Below the pieces are notes generated by a model. That model searched no databases. It saw only the letters and a program-made list of their open reading frames with translations, and was not told where the DNA came from. A stretch of 64,000 nt of DNA from Spiroplasma phoeniceum P40 (GTDB lineage: Bacteria; Bacillota_I; Bacilli_A; Mycoplasmatales; Mycoplasmataceae): contig NZ_CP031088.1 in NCBI RefSeq assembly GCF_003339775.1, positions 1,240,001 to 1,304,000 of the forward strand, read 5' to 3'. Positions 10,840-22,204 of this stretch are shown in pieces. The stretch's first letter is position 1, and every line of letters starts with the position of its first letter. Position numbers and translations under genes: made by a program.

Positions 10840-11597
10840 AATTTATTATCTTGTAAAATGGCAACTAATCCTTTAAAAAGTAAATCTTTATCATAATGGT
10901 AAGTAACTAATTTTTTAATGTAAACAGCATTACCTCCTGTTAAAATTACTTGTGGTTTTATTGCTTCAGTTGCAAGTTGGTTAACAAAAGCAGTAATTGC
11001 TAATAAATGACCATTGACTAATCCAATATTGATTGCTTGTTTAGTATTTTTTCCTAAAGTCGCATTGTCATAAGAAAAATCAAATTTTTGTAATAATTGT
11101 GCCCGCTCAAATAAAGCTTCTGCTGCTGTTTCTAAACCTGGCATAATAATTGTTCCTAAGAGAATTCCTTGTTTTAGTAATGAAATTGTTGTTGCTGTTC
11201 CCATATTAACTAAAATAACATCTTGTTTAGGAAATAAAACTAATGTTGCATATGAACCAACAATTAAATCAGCACCAAGATTGCGAAGATTAGGAATGTC
11301 TGTTTTTAATCGCTCAGTAAACAAATTTTTTTTAACTTGATAAAAAGGAATTTTTAAATCTGCAGCTAATTGATAAAATAAATCATCTCACATTGGCCGA
11401 ACAGAAGATAAAGCTAATAATGTAAGATCTGTTAAAACTAATTTTATTGTACTTAAACCAGTTATTATTTTTTGCCGAAAATTCTTTTCAGCAACTAATT
11501 CGCGACTAGACATTGTTAAAAAAACAATAATCTTTTTTTGAGAATTAAGAATTGCAAATTTAATTGCTGTATTACCAATATCAACTAATAATTTCAT
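10833..11597 (-). CDS. coaX: Type III pantothenate kinase, with eroded motifs
   Basis: 254 aa, normal length for CoaX. The N-terminal DIGNT phosphate-binding motif and the GTATT motif are present and the gene follows coaBC with a TAATG overlap. However GADR reads GAD-L and the Asp before GTATT (V-D-x-GTATT in the family) is Asn. Both changes hit conserved positions near the active site, so activity is doubtful. CoaX starts CoA synthesis by phosphorylating pantothenate. The second half, including MPGL, the KNTKQAINIG segment and TGGNA, is well kept. Confidence 0.85.
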
Positions 11598-12775
11598 TAC
11601 TGTGTTCGTTCCTTTATTAATTCACTAATTGCTGCTAAAATTTCTTTTGCAATAATAATTTTGTTTTGACTACGAATTTGTTGATGCCCTTTTTTTGTTA
11701 ATAAAATGATTTCATTTTGATCAGTACCCATAACATTAATTTGATTGATAATAATTAAATCTAAATTTTTGTCAATTAACTTTTGACGAGCATAATATAA
11801 ATCAAAATTATTTTGAGCACTAAAACCAACTAAAATTTGGTGCTGTTTTAACTTAAATAATTTAAATAATACATCAACATTAGGAAGTAATGATACAGCA
11901 AGTTGAGGATTTTTTTGCTTGCTAATTTTTCCTTTAATTTTTCCTTTAATAGGAAACGCAACTTGATAATCATTTAAAGCAGCGCACGCAATAATAATGT
12001 CTTGTTCTTTATACGTTTTTAACATTGCTGTTAACATTTCATTGTTTGTGTTTGCTTTAACATGTTCATAATAAATTGGAAAATAACAATCACCAACAAT
12101 TGTTGTTAAAGAACAGTTTGTTCATGTTAATACAGTATGCAATGCATTTCCCATTTTTCCGCTCGAATTATTTGTCAAATAACGAATATCATCTAAATAT
12201 GTTTTTGTTCGCCCAAAATTAAGCATAACTTTTTTATCTTTTCACAAGTTTTTTCAAACTAAAAATTGCTTTATTTCCTTTAAAACATCTTCTCATTCTC
12301 AGGCACGACCAATCCCAACCATATTGCAAGCAAGCATCCCTAAACGAGGTTCATAAATTTGATTCCCATCTGCTATTAATTGTGCTAAATTCCGTAAATT
12401 AGTTCGTGATAAATACATCTTACTATTCATTGCGGGAAAAATCATTTTATAACTTTGCGTAGCACTATATACTAAACTCGCTAACGTATTTGTAAAACCA
12501 TGAGCAATTTGAGCAATAAAGTTTTGTGTTGCTGGGTAAACAACAAATAAATCAGCTTGCTCAGCAATTGTAATATGTTCTGATAAGTCTTTTTTATCAT
12601 AATATTATTTCATAAAAATTTCGGTTTTTGCTGTTGTTGGCCAATCCTTTAAAAATTTTAAAGCATCTTGTGTTAAAAGCAATTCAACATCATTTTCTTT
12701 CTTCAATGCTTCATATAAATGAAGACCCTTATGAGCAGCAATGCTTCCCGTAATAACTAAAATAATTTTTGCCAT
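11597..12775 (-). pseudogene. coaBC: CoaBC (PPC synthetase/decarboxylase) with in-frame TAA
   Basis: A 392-codon frame that is colinear with Dfp/CoaBC but carries TAA at 12605-12607, codon 57. N-terminal CoaC half: ITGSIAAHKG, the SEHITIAEQADL segment with the active-site His, PATQN, APAMN-like FPAMN, LACNMVG. C-terminal CoaB half: DDIRYLTNNSSGKMG, then KLIDKNLDLIIIN. There is only one lesion, so it could be a recent mutation, a re-initiating split gene or a sequence error. The N-terminal GG of the CoaB nucleotide loop is also altered. Confidence 0.8.
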
Positions 12776-12806
12776 CTTAACAACTCACTCATTGTTATAA
12801 TTATAT

Positions 12807-12850
12807 AATTAAAAATCGATATATTTATGTTAATATATCGATTTTTAATT
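12807..12850 (-). terminator. 17-bp hairpin upstream of coaBC
   Basis: Perfect 17-bp stem (12807-12823 with 12834-12850) around a 10-nt loop, ending in T5-AATT; closes the transcription unit above coaBC. Confidence 0.75.
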
Positions 12851-13355
12851 ATTACCTTGTTGTTTTCTTTGCAAAAAACAGCCTGCATTCTTCGTTGCGA
12901 TTCGGCAATAATTCCTTCTACTAATTCTTGTCATTGTTGTTGCTCTAAATAACGGCAATAAAAGTTACTAATTAATATTTAATCGTTCACCATAACGTTC
13001 TTGGGCAAAATATTTTACCTTTTTTAATATTGAGATATAGGCATATTGTAAATCTAATGGTTTTTGATAAATTTTTTGATAAACCTGTGCATATTCTTTA
13101 ATTAACTCGGTTGCCTTATATTCTAAGGCTTTTGTTCGTTCAATAATTATTCGTTTTAAAATTTCATCTTTTTGTGTTGAATTATATTTTGAACTTTTCA
13201 TAACATAATACAATTTTATTTCTAATGCTAAGACAGGGATTATTATGTGATATAATTTTTTCATTATTCACAATCATTGATAATTCACGAATAACATTAT
13301 CATAAAATTGGCTACAATTGTTCCCTACTAAAGTTGACACTTTTTCACCCCACAT
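12851..13355 (-). pseudogene. Multiply frameshifted chromosomal gene, family unknown
   Basis: Three protein-like segments in different frames follow one another: one from an ATG at 13355 (EKVSTLV...), a 98-codon segment at 12968-13264 with a charged helical composition (KDEILKRIIIERTKALEYK), and a tail with EQQQWQELVEGIIAESQRR ending near 12851. At least two frameshifts separate them. The terminator at 12807-12850 follows. No family recognised. Confidence 0.5.
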
Positions 13356-13486
13356 AATAAATAGTTTTTAAATCATTATAAATAGTTTCAATCAAGTACC
13401 TTTCTCATAATAACATTATACCATATATTTATTATTTTTAATTAAAAACTTAACTAGTAAAAGTTCTAATTCATAGTTTTTATCCT

Positions 13487-14830
13487 TTAATTATCATTAC
13501 CAATAACATAATCATCATTTTTTAAGTTATCAACAGAAGTCATAATAGCTTGCAATCGCATATAATAATTTGATGATGAAATAATTGGATATTTTTTATC
13601 AAAATAAACCTTAATATATGTCAATTTTTTACGATAAGTTGTTAATCATTTATGTGCAATTAAATTTAGTTCCTCCATAATCTCTCGTTGATTAACACTT
13701 ATGGCATCTTTTCGTTTTGCCGGATCCAGTTTTTTAAATAGACCTGTTGCTTTTTGTTTAAAATTAATTGCGTAATCAATAAAACCAACTACCCCTGAAA
13801 TTTTAACTGGTGTAACATAAATTCCTAAATCATGATTACGACAGTAATCATACTGAATTAGCGAAAAATTAGTATTTTTAAACTCTGATTGAACATAATT
13901 TAAATCATTAAATTCTTTAATATTATAAATTTTAAAATCCACATAATAATCATATGGTGTTAAAAAGCAATTATTGGTATATCAACTATAGCGTGAAATT
14001 GATTCAAAAATTTCTTCTTCAATAAATTCAAATTCACGAAAATAATATGTTTCTGTTTTTCAAAACCGTTCTAAAATATAAAAAATTAATTCTTCACCAT
14101 CAATTTTATTTAAAAATCATTTTTTTTGAAAATTAATATTACGATACTTCATTAAATCTTGTTTTTCAATCCGCTTACTCATATCAATTTTTTGTAAATA
14201 ATTATCATATCTTTTTGTAAAATATTCATAAAACCATCGTAAAGTTAAGGTATATAAAATATAATAATATGGAAAATAATCTTTCAAAACATACTTAATC
14301 ATTTTTATTAATGTTCGTAATAAATTATTAGAAATCTTATTAGCTTTATTAAAAGCGTGGACAACTTGAATAACATTATCATTTTTTTCAATTCCATTTC
14401 GTCAAAAAATATATGTTAATTCTCCCTCTGAATTTTTTTTATAACAAAAAGGAATAATTCTTACAATAAAATTAATTTCATCGTTAACTTGATATTCTAA
14501 ATAACCATCATTTTGACTATCCTTGATAACTGTTCTTTTACTAATATTTTTGCGCATTTCATTTAAAACAACTTGAAACATTTGTTCACGTAAGCCTGTT
14601 TTATTTTTAGGATGATACTTAAGAATGGCTAATTCTAACTCTAACTTGTCATATTTTGTTAATGTTTTAAAACCATACTCACCAAGAGCAATTGTTTGAT
14701 AACCTAATTTTTGAAAACTATTTTTATAAATTCTAAAAATTTCCTGCATTTTTTTTCGAATATTAGTTGCTAAATTAAGTTGTTTACTAACAATACTATT
14801 TAATTCTAAAAACTTTGCTTTTTTCTGCAT
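13487..14830 (-). CDS. Putative nucleotidyltransferase-fold protein (447 aa)
   Basis: Intact once six UGA codons are read as Trp; a GGGG ribosome-binding site precedes the ATG. The N-terminal 180 residues contain a helix, then LGEYGFKT, 10 residues later LELEL, and further on EINFIVRIIP. This order resembles the hG[GS]...[DE]h[DE]h signature plus third acidic strand of OAS/CD-NTase-type nucleotidyltransferases, with Glu in place of the Ser of the GS motif. The rest is helical, aromatic-rich and unassigned. No partner gene of a defence operon is visible. The fold is my inference; a Spiroplasma-specific protein of other fold is possible. Confidence 0.45.
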
Positions 14831-14873
14831 TAAGTTCGCCCCTATTTTCTACTTAAAAATATTATAACAAAAA

Positions 14874-16481
14874 TTATTTAATATTTATAATCTCATCATT
14901 CACAACATCAATGCTAACAGCATTAGGAACTTTATTTAAACCCGGCATCGTAATAATATCTGCTAAATAAGCAATAAAATATTCTGCTCCTGAATTAATT
15001 TTTAAGTCACGAATAATAATTTGATCATCATAAGGATTTTTATTGCCAAAAATTGTTTGATGATTTTTAGCCATACAAACTGGTCAATGTTGATATTTTG
15101 TATTTTGTTGATAAAAATCAATCTTTGTTTGTGCCAAGGGACTAAAAACAATTTTTGTTGTTTGATAAATTTTTGTACAAATTATTTTAATTTTTTCAGT
15201 AAGCGATGTTGTTGATGGATTAAATAATAATTGATATTGTTGTGGTTTTTCAATTTCTTTAAGAATAGTTTTAACCAAAGTTGGATTATCTTTAATTCCG
15301 AAATGATATGTATTATTAATTCCAAATGGAATTTTTTGTTCTTTTAACCATTCAGTCACGACAGCAATTTCTTCAGGAGTGTCAGTTGCAAATTGATTTA
15401 AACAAACAACAAAATTTAAATGGTAATTTTGAATAATTTTAATATGATGTTGTAAATGCTCTAATCCTTTTTTCAAACTACCTAGATCAGCTGTTACTAA
15501 TGTTGTTTCAATAGCACCACCATGTAATTTTAATGCTCTAATTGTTGCTACTAACACGGTACAATCTGGTGTATATTCCTCGTTTAAATTAATAATATCA
15601 TTAAATTTTTGAAACCCTAAGTCACTCCCAAATCCAACTTCACTAACAACATAATCACTTAATTTTAATGCTAAATTTGTTGCAATTAAAGAATTTGTCC
15701 CATGGGAAATATTTGCAAATGGCCCACAATGGATTAATAATGGTGTACCATATTTTGTTTGTGCTAAATTTGGCAATAAAGCATTTTTTAATAAGGCTAA
15801 TAATGAACCCGTAATTTTTAATTCGTGTAGGTAAACTGGTTCATTATAAAAATTATAAGCAACTATTGCTTGGTCTAAACGACGACGTAAATCATCAAAA
15901 TCTTTACTTAAACCTAAAATTGCCATAATTTCGCTAGCAGCAGTAATTTGGAAATGTTCTGAACGATGTAATTTATCATTAATTTTTATTTCAATATTTC
16001 GTAAAACACGATCATTAACATCCAAACAACGTTGTCAAATAATTTGTTTAGGATCAATTTGCAGTGGATTTCCTCAATAAAGAAGGTTATCAATCATAGC
16101 ACTGACCATATTATTTGCTGTTGTAATTGCATGAAAATCACCAGTATAATGTAAATTAATTTCATTTTCTGGTTCCATAATGCATTCGCCGCCACCGGTT
16201 GCTGAACCTTTTAATCCAAACACTGGTCCTAAAGATGGTTCTCGTAATGCTAAAGTTGTTTGATATCCTAAATGATTCAACATATCAGCAATGCCAATTG
16301 AACAAGTTGTTTTTCCCTCTCCTCCTTTGGTTGGATTAATTGCTGTCACTAAAATAAACTTTGCTTTTTTAGGTAAATTAATAAAATTAAAGGCTTTTAC
16401 TTTTGCCATATAATCACCATATTTAATTAAGTCATCATCTTTTAAATTAATTTTTGTTGCAATTGTGATAATTTTTACCAT
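14874..16481 (-). CDS. fhs: Formate-tetrahydrofolate ligase
   Basis: 535 aa, close to the usual 555. ATP-binding loop NPTKGGEGKTT, then REPSLGPVFGLKGSATGGG, NDRVLRNI, the HGGAIETTLVTADL-type segment and PFGINNTYHFG-like region: standard FTHFS order. Makes 10-formyl-THF from formate, THF and ATP. Two UGA Trp codons interrupt it in the standard code. Divergent from folD (168 bp apart), the next enzyme of the pathway. Confidence 0.96.
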
Positions 16482-16649
16482 TTTCTTTTACTCCTTTTAA
16501 TTAATAATGTCCTATTTTTAGGGAGTGTCAATAATTTTTAAACACGATGCTATTTTAAAAATGCTAAGATTTTGTATTTAATTATTTAACTCTTTCAGAT
16601 ACAATAATTTATATACAGGTATTTTAGCATAGAAAAGAGCGAAAATTTA

Positions 16650-17525
16650 ATGGATAAAACAAAAATAATTAATGGGAAAATGGTTAGTGAATTAATCAAA
16701 GTAAAAATAACTAAACAAATTTTAAAAATTAAGGCAAAAAAGCAACGTGTACCTGCATTAACAATTATTCAAATTGGTAATAATAAAGCTAGTACTACTT
16801 ATATTAAAAATAAAAAAATTGCTTGTGAAAAAGTTGGTGTTACTTGTAATGTATTAAATTATCCAGATAGTATTGCCGAATCAGCTTTAATAAAAATTAT
16901 TAATGACTTAAATAATAATTCTAACATTGATGCAATTCTTGTTCAACTTCCATTACCAAGGCATATCAATAGTGAAAAAATTATTAACACAATAACAACT
17001 AAAAAAGATGTTGATGGGTTTACTCCAGAAATATTAGGCAATTTAATGCTTGGACATTATAACTTATTGCCAGGGACGCCCAAAGGAATTATAGCCCTTT
17101 TAAAACACTACCAAATTCAATTAGCAGGACAGCATGTTGTAATTATTGGCCGTAGTAACATTGTTGGTAAACCCCTTGCTAATCTTTTAATAAATGCCTC
17201 AGCAACTGTAACAGTTTGCCATTCACAAACAAAAAATTTATCTGTTTTTACAAAACAAGCTGATATTTTAATTTCTGCCGTGGGGAAAGCTAAATTTGTT
17301 ACAGCAGAGATGATTAAAGAAAATGCTATTGTGGTTGATGTTGGAATTAATCGTGATGAAAATAATAACTTATGTGGTGATGTTGACTTTAATAATGTTT
17401 TATCAAAAGTAAAAATGATTACCCCTGTTCCTGGCGGAGTTGGGCCAATAACAATTGCCGCATTATTAGAAAACATCTTATATCTTTATCAATTAAATCA
17501 AGAAACATGCTTTGTACTTTGATAA
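16650..17525 (+). CDS. folD: Methylenetetrahydrofolate dehydrogenase/cyclohydrolase
   Basis: 291 aa. Motifs: [15 protein letters not shown] with the catalytic Lys, the VQLPLP motif, [16 protein letters not shown] (NADP site) and [11 protein letters not shown] near the C-terminus. Interconverts 5,10-methylene-, methenyl- and 10-formyl-THF. Ends Trp(UGA)-TAA. Faces fhs across a shared upstream region. Confidence 0.97.
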
Positions 17526-17533
17526 GGTTTCTT
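17500..17533. terminator. Hairpin between convergent folD and rbfA
   Basis: AAGAAAC (17500-17506) pairs with GTTTCTT (17527-17533); T-rich flanks on either strand. Only six bases separate the two stop codons. Confidence 0.45.
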
Positions 17534-17870
17534 ATTTTAAATTTTGCAAGATTGCTTCAATATTATTCGCATTATCTAATGAATGATCAAAAACAAATTC
17601 TAAATCCGGACAACGATAAATTTCTAATTTATGCGCTAATTTACTTCGAATTTTATTTTTATAATTCTGAACAACATTGTGAAGTTCTGCCTCTGATTTA
17701 TTTAATAATGATGAATAATAAACCTTTGCATGACTCAAATCATTTGATAATTTTACAGCATGAATTGATATAGTATTTAAAATTTCATCACGAATTTCTC
17801 GTTGCATAATAATTGTTAAATCACGGGTAATCAAAGATTGCATTCTTTCAACTTTAATTTTATTTGCCAT
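17532..17870 (-). CDS. rbfA: Ribosome-binding factor A
   Basis: 112 aa from the ATG at 17870, which has GGTGAG upstream; an in-frame ATG further out lacks a ribosome-binding site. The segment ISIHAVKLSNDLSHAKVYYS and the C-terminal CPDLEFVFDHSLDNANNIEAIL motif are typical. Binds the 30S 16S rRNA 5' region during late maturation. Confidence 0.93.
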   Translation of the reverse strand: MANKIKVERMQSLITRDLTIIMQREIRDEILNTISIHAVKLSNDLSHAKVYYSSLLNKSEAELHNVVQNYKNKIRSKLAHKLEIYRCPDLEFVFDHSLDNANNIEAILQNLK

Positions 17871-18037
17871 TATCTCACCTTTTTCTAACTTACTAGCATT
17901 ATAACAAAGCATTTTATAAAAAGGAATAATTTTATTAATAAACAAAATTATTTTTAAAAAGAACTAAAAAAAGGATTAGATGTCATTAAAAAAACAATTT
18001 TTATGTGATTTGATGTAAAATATACCAAGGAGGGACT

Positions 18038-18820
18038 ATGAAACGTTGAAATTATCGGATTTGATACAAAGATTATCTCTGATATTATAAAGTAATAATT
18101 GCCAGTTTAGCTTTTGGATTTTTAACTTATGGATTTTACATGGATATTTTTAAAGAATTTTGATATGTAAAAGGAACAAAACTTACTAGTTTGCAAAATT
18201 ATGACATCTTATTAAGTTTTTATTCTGTTCAAGTTAATATCATAACTATTACTTGGTTAATATTAGCAATTTTTAATCATCATCGTGAACAAAAAAGTTG
18301 ATTTTTTTCAACTAATGCTAAATTAAGTATTTTAAACTGAAATTTATTAATGTTTTTTATTTTTTGAATTGGAATTATTATTGATTATAAAAACAGAGAA
18401 GTAACAATTTATGAATATAGTAAAGCACAAATTAGTTGTACTGTTGTTACTCATTTTATTATGCCAATTCTCTTTTTTGGTTATACCTTCTTGTCATTTG
18501 GTGATCATCGTCTTAGTTGAAAAAAAGACTTTTTACAAAAAGATTGATGAATTAGTTTAAGTTATCCATTTTTTTATTTAATGTATGTTATTGTGCGGGC
18601 AGCAGCTTGAAAACGAGATGGCAATATTACTTGAGCATATCCTTATTTATTTTTAGACATTGATAATCCAATTATTTCAGGATTATCAAGAGTACAAGCA
18701 GCATGTTTTATTGCTTTTATTTTTATTATTGTTTTTACTATTTTTCACATTAGTTTGCATAGTCTTAACAATGGTATGTACCGTGTTTTTAATAAAAATC
18801 AAAATAAAAAAAGAAAATAG
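18038..18820 (+). CDS. Multi-spanning membrane protein, Pr6Pr-like
   Basis: 260 aa, about six hydrophobic segments, many Trp encoded by UGA so that a standard-code scan misses it completely. AAGGAGGG ribosome-binding site 6 bases before the ATG. The WAYPYLFLDI motif near residue 210 recalls the Pr6Pr / FAR-17a-AIG1-like group; 58413-59633 may be a distant relative. Function unknown. Confidence 0.7.
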
Positions 18821-18849
18821 TGATAAATAAAGTTGTTTATCACTATTTT
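18814..18849. terminator. Bidirectional terminator between convergent genes
   Basis: Perfect 14-bp stem (18814-18827 with 18836-18849) with an 8-nt loop. It contains the stop codons of both flanking genes and has T-runs on both strands. Confidence 0.85.
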
Positions 18850-19913
18850 CTTTTTGCAGTTGTAATAAAATTTATTATTGCTATTAAATATTCCGTTGAA
18901 TTATGATATATTCCGCGAACATGATAACAATCAAAAACAATTCGACGACTAATTTTTTGTTTTTCATACTTACGCTTATTCTGGTAAGCTACCAGCCCCA
19001 TTATATATGGTGTTGCATTATCTTTCTTATTCAAGATATATAACACTGGTAATTTTGCTAATGCTTCCAAATTCTCACCAGGATTAATTTGTTCTGGATC
19101 ATACCCGCGTGTTTCAATCGCATAACGACGAATTGCATAATAATGTTCATAATAATTAACTTTTGTCTTTAACATATAATAACGATATAAAACATTTAAA
19201 TTACTAATTGTTGAATCTAAAACAGCACTATTAATTAATTTATTTTTATCAAATGCAAATTTTAAATATTCCATAATAACAAAAGTTCCCATTGACCAAC
19301 CATGGAAATTAAGTTCCTTTAATTTTGGATCAATTTTAGTTTGTAAAAAATCAACTACTGATGCTAAATCATATTTCTCATAGTAACCCATTGTTGTCAT
19401 TTTAGTAGTTGATTCGCCATGATTTCGTTGGTCAAATACAAGAATATTATAACCTAATCGAAGATAAATTAAACCAAAAAAAATTGCACGGAATTTATGT
19501 GAATTTAATCCGTGAACAACAATAACTCATTTTTTATTGTTGTCATTTTTTACTCATGAACGAATTGAAACTCCTTTTAACATCACATCTTCATAACCAG
19601 GAATATCATATTCCTGAATATCTCATTTTTGTGCTAATTCATCAGAAGTTAATGCCATTGTTTCAAGATGCAAACGCTTGGTTAAATCCATAATATACTT
19701 TTTACAATATGCTTCTAAATCATTATCAGTTTTTTTTCATCAAGTATGATGAGTTAATAAAAACCGTTTGTCATGAAAAGCATAAAAGATTTTAATATAA
19801 ATAACATTATTATGCATATATTCTTGTAATTGATCATCAGGAACAAGACGATAACTATGGTCAGTAACAAAATCTTGTTGAAAATCTTCCTCATCTTTAT
19901 GTTTCTTGACCAT
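18843..19913 (-). CDS. Alpha/beta hydrolase
   Basis: 356 aa. Oxyanion region VVHGLNSH, DQRNHG, nucleophile elbow HGWSMG, a later Asp in NKKDNATPY and His in CYHVRG give a complete Ser-Asp-His triad. Such S9/BAAT-like hydrolases in mollicutes are usually lysophospholipases or esterases; substrate unknown. ATG at 19913 is chosen because it lies one base after the cdd stop, with GGAGG within the end of cdd. Confidence 0.85.
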
Positions 19914-19914
19914 C

Positions 19915-20310
19915 CTACTGTAAATCCTCCTTCGTGAAGCCATATGGTAGTAAATCTTTAATTGTTAAAACATATGATTCACCTTTTTGATTATAAATTT
20001 CAATTGGAATTCGATGATCAACTAATTCTCATAAAAATTGCCGGCATATTCCACAAGGAGAACCTGCTTGTTTACTGTCAGTATATAAGTAAAATTTTAT
20101 AATATCTGTTTTACGATAACCTAACGCATAAACCTGAGCTAAAGCTGTCCGTTCTGCGCAAATCGTAGCAGCATATGCTGCATTTTCAACATTAACACCA
20201 ATAACTTCTGTACCATCTTTTAACAAACAAATTGCACTAACACGAAAATTTGAATATGGTGCATAAGCTTTTTTACTTAATAATTTTAACTTTTCAAAAT
20301 AATTTGGCAT
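19915..20310 (-). CDS. cdd: Cytidine deaminase
   Basis: 131 aa, typical length. Substrate site NFRVSAICLL, catalytic Zn motif CAERTAL (Cys-Ala-Glu) and PCGICRQ (two Zn Cys). Converts cytidine and deoxycytidine to uridine and deoxyuridine. Part of the compact run ybeY-dgkA-cdd-hydrolase, an arrangement common in Firmicutes. Confidence 0.95.
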
Positions 20311-20327
20311 TTCATTAACTCCCCTTT

Positions 20328-20756
20328 TTAACTAATTTGTAAATATAACTTAATAACATCCACCAACGGTGGTAACATTATTAATAATCCAATTGCAATT
20401 GCCAAAATAGAATTAATTAATGTTGCCGCGGCACAAATATCTTTAATTTTTTTTGCTTTAATATTATATTCAAATGATAATAAATCAACAAAATTTTCAA
20501 CCATTGTATTAATTAACTCAAAACCAATGACAATTCCAATGGTTAATAATAAAATTGCTCATTGAACACATCCAAACTGGTTAGGAACCATTTTTTGCAA
20601 TCAAATTCCCAGACCAATAACAACCAATGACACAATAAAATGAATAATTAAACTTGATTCTTCTTTAATTGCTGTATAAATTCCACGAAAAGCATTTGAA
20701 AATTTATTCCGTAATTTAAAAAATATTTTTTTCTTGACTCGTGACTCTTTTGCCAT
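20328..20756 (-). CDS. dgkA: Diacylglycerol/undecaprenol kinase
   Basis: 142 aa with three membrane helices. The family core reads FELINTMVENFVDLLSFEY followed by K-x-x-K-D-I-C-A-A-A: Glu and Asn of the E-x-x-NT-x-x-E motif are kept. Missed by a standard-code scan because of UGA codons. Membrane lipid kinase; in a wall-less organism recycling of diacylglycerol is the likely role. Confidence 0.88.
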
Positions 20757-20782
20757 TATGTATCCCTTTCTTCTTTCTGTTT

Positions 20783-21259
20783 TTATTTTATTGGAATTCG
20801 GTTAATTTGTAAATCATTTAATACTTTTCGTTGTAAATTAAACATTTTTTCTTCATCAGTCGAAGTTTGATGATCATAACCTAAAATATGTAAAATACCA
20901 TGAGTAAATAAAAAAGCAAATTCACGACGAAGAGAATGGTTATATTCAGCAGCTTGAGCAAGAGCTTTTTCATAGCAAATAAAAATATCCCCTAAAATGC
21001 GCAGTCCGGTTAATTGAAATAAATCAATCTTATTTTCTTCTTCTAAAGCAAAGGTAATAACATCAGCAACATAATCTTTGTTACGATATTTTCGATTAAG
21101 TTCTAATTGTTCTTGTGCATCAACAATAATTAATGATAATTCTAATGGCTCAGTTATTGCTAATAAAGTTTTAATTTTTTTGAAAATTGCATTAAAATCA
21201 TCTTGATATGGTTTAATATCAAACTTTGTTTCATTATAAATCACAAAATCATCTTTCAT
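20783..21259 (-). CDS. ybeY: rRNA maturation endoribonuclease YbeY
   Basis: 158 aa from the ATG at 21259 with GGTGAGG upstream. Zn motif HGILHILGYDH (three His). Acts in 16S rRNA 3' processing and 70S quality control. Confidence 0.95.
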   Translation of the reverse strand: MKDDFVIYNETKFDIKPYQDDFNAIFKKIKTLLAITEPLELSLIIVDAQEQLELNRKYRNKDYVADVITFALEEENKIDLFQLTGLRILGDIFICYEKALAQAAEYNHSLRREFAFLFTHGILHILGYDHQTSTDEEKMFNLQRKVLNDLQINRIPIK

Positions 21260-21429
21260 TACCTCACCAGACCCTTCTCTTTTTTTATTATAACAAATTA
21301 AATCATTATCTTCAGTAAATAATCTAATGTTGTTTGCGAACCAATTTCTATTTTCGCTGATAAATATCAAACATTAATCATAAATTCTGGCTGTTTTAAA
21401 ATAAGATAATAATCATTTTCTCTTTTAAC

Positions 21430-21537
21430 TTACGTTATAATTATTTGCCATTTTTTCTCTACAAAATATTTTATTTTTACTTGTTGTCCTGGTTTAATAA
21501 CTCAAGGTGCCTGATGGGGAACAAAAATATAGGTTAA
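21430..21537 (-). pseudogene. 3' remnant of a gene cut by phage DNA
   Basis: About 34 codons ending in TAA with coherent beta-type composition (HQAPWVIKPGQQVKIKYF). The frame has no start and stops where phage-related sequence begins at about 21540, so it is probably the tail of a disrupted gene. Family not recognised. Confidence 0.4.
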
Positions 21538-21581
21538 TTAATCGTCATTAGTTTGGCATCCTGTACGATGAACCCGTAAAA

Positions 21582-21609
21582 AAGCAACTCTTGTTAGAGT
21601 TGTTTTTTA
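21582..21609 (+). terminator. Terminator ahead of phage leader, copy 1
   Basis: CAACTCT-TGTT-AGAGTTG followed by T6. The same sequence type precedes copy 2 at 32327. Confidence 0.8.
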
Positions 21610-21689
21610 TTTGAAAAACAACTTTTGAAAAACAACTTAATAGCAGAGTGGGGCAGTTATTTAAAATAACTAAGTGTTTTTTTCCACAT

Positions 21690-21965
21690 AGGCGGTCTAG
21701 CCCAGCGGTAATCAGCCCGGAAATAATAGACGCAATAAATTGCGATAGTCGTGATAAGTCCAGAGTTAATATCAAACGACAATAAAAATAAAGATAGTGA
21801 CTTTACAATTAAATCTGCGAAAGATTTACTTCTTAGAAGTAGCAAGGGTTAAAAACCACAAAGCCAGCACTGGGCTATTCAAGGTGCGAGTGAATTTATT
21901 TTAAAAACTGAACGCTTTGACCTGAAATGGTGCGGATGAAGAGAGACATATGTTCTGGCGTCAAA
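21690..21965 (+). ncRNA. Candidate structured phage RNA, copy 1
   Basis: Non-coding element related to 32392-32625. CGCAAT-AA-ATTGCG (21731-21744) is a hairpin; in copy 2 the same position reads CGCTT..AAGCG, two compensatory A-U to U-A changes. GTCGTGATA (21748-21756) pairs with TATCA-AA-ACGAC (21770-21780); in copy 2 it is GTGGT/ACCAC, one compensatory change. 21878-21942 is identical in both copies. This copy has a further 45-nt insert including AGCC..GGCT hairpin sequence (about 21862-21876). It lies between a terminator and the first small phage gene. Could be a leader, a ribozyme/intron remnant or an independent RNA. Confidence 0.6.
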
Positions 21966-22029
21966 CAAATAAAAATAGTTGTATATTTACAAAATACAAA
22001 ATATAGAACAATAAATTTAGGAGGTAAAT

Positions 22030-22191
22030 ATGAAAAATTTAAATAAAACTTGTCTTAAAAAAAGATATTGAGGATATTGTTTTAAATGTAATCAAGAAAA
22101 TAAATTAAATGAATTAATGGGTAAAAGTTACCTGGTTTCACAAGATGAAATTGCTGATGAACATTGAGGATTAAATACAAAGAAAAATTAG
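22030..22191 (+). CDS. Small phage protein (53 aa)
   Basis: Starts after TAGGAGG. The C-terminal half (SYLVSQDEIADEHWGLNTKK) is nearly the same as that of 32702-32821, while the N-terminus, with a CFKC pair of Cys, is unique. First gene after the leader RNA in both fragments. Function unknown. Confidence 0.6.
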
Positions 22192-22204
22192 GGGGAATTA
22201 AATT

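Noticed and set aside
13487-16025. CBASS-like defence operon around the nucleotidyltransferase-like gene
   Set aside because: Neighbours are fhs and a degraded unknown gene; no effector, and the fold itself is unproven.
17117-17476. 119-codon minus-strand ORF
   Set aside because: Antisense to folD, which has complete family motifs.
21690-21780. tRNA-like look (TAGCCCAGCGGTAATCAGC resembles a D-arm)
   Set aside because: No acceptor stem, anticodon arm or T-loop consensus can be completed in either copy.
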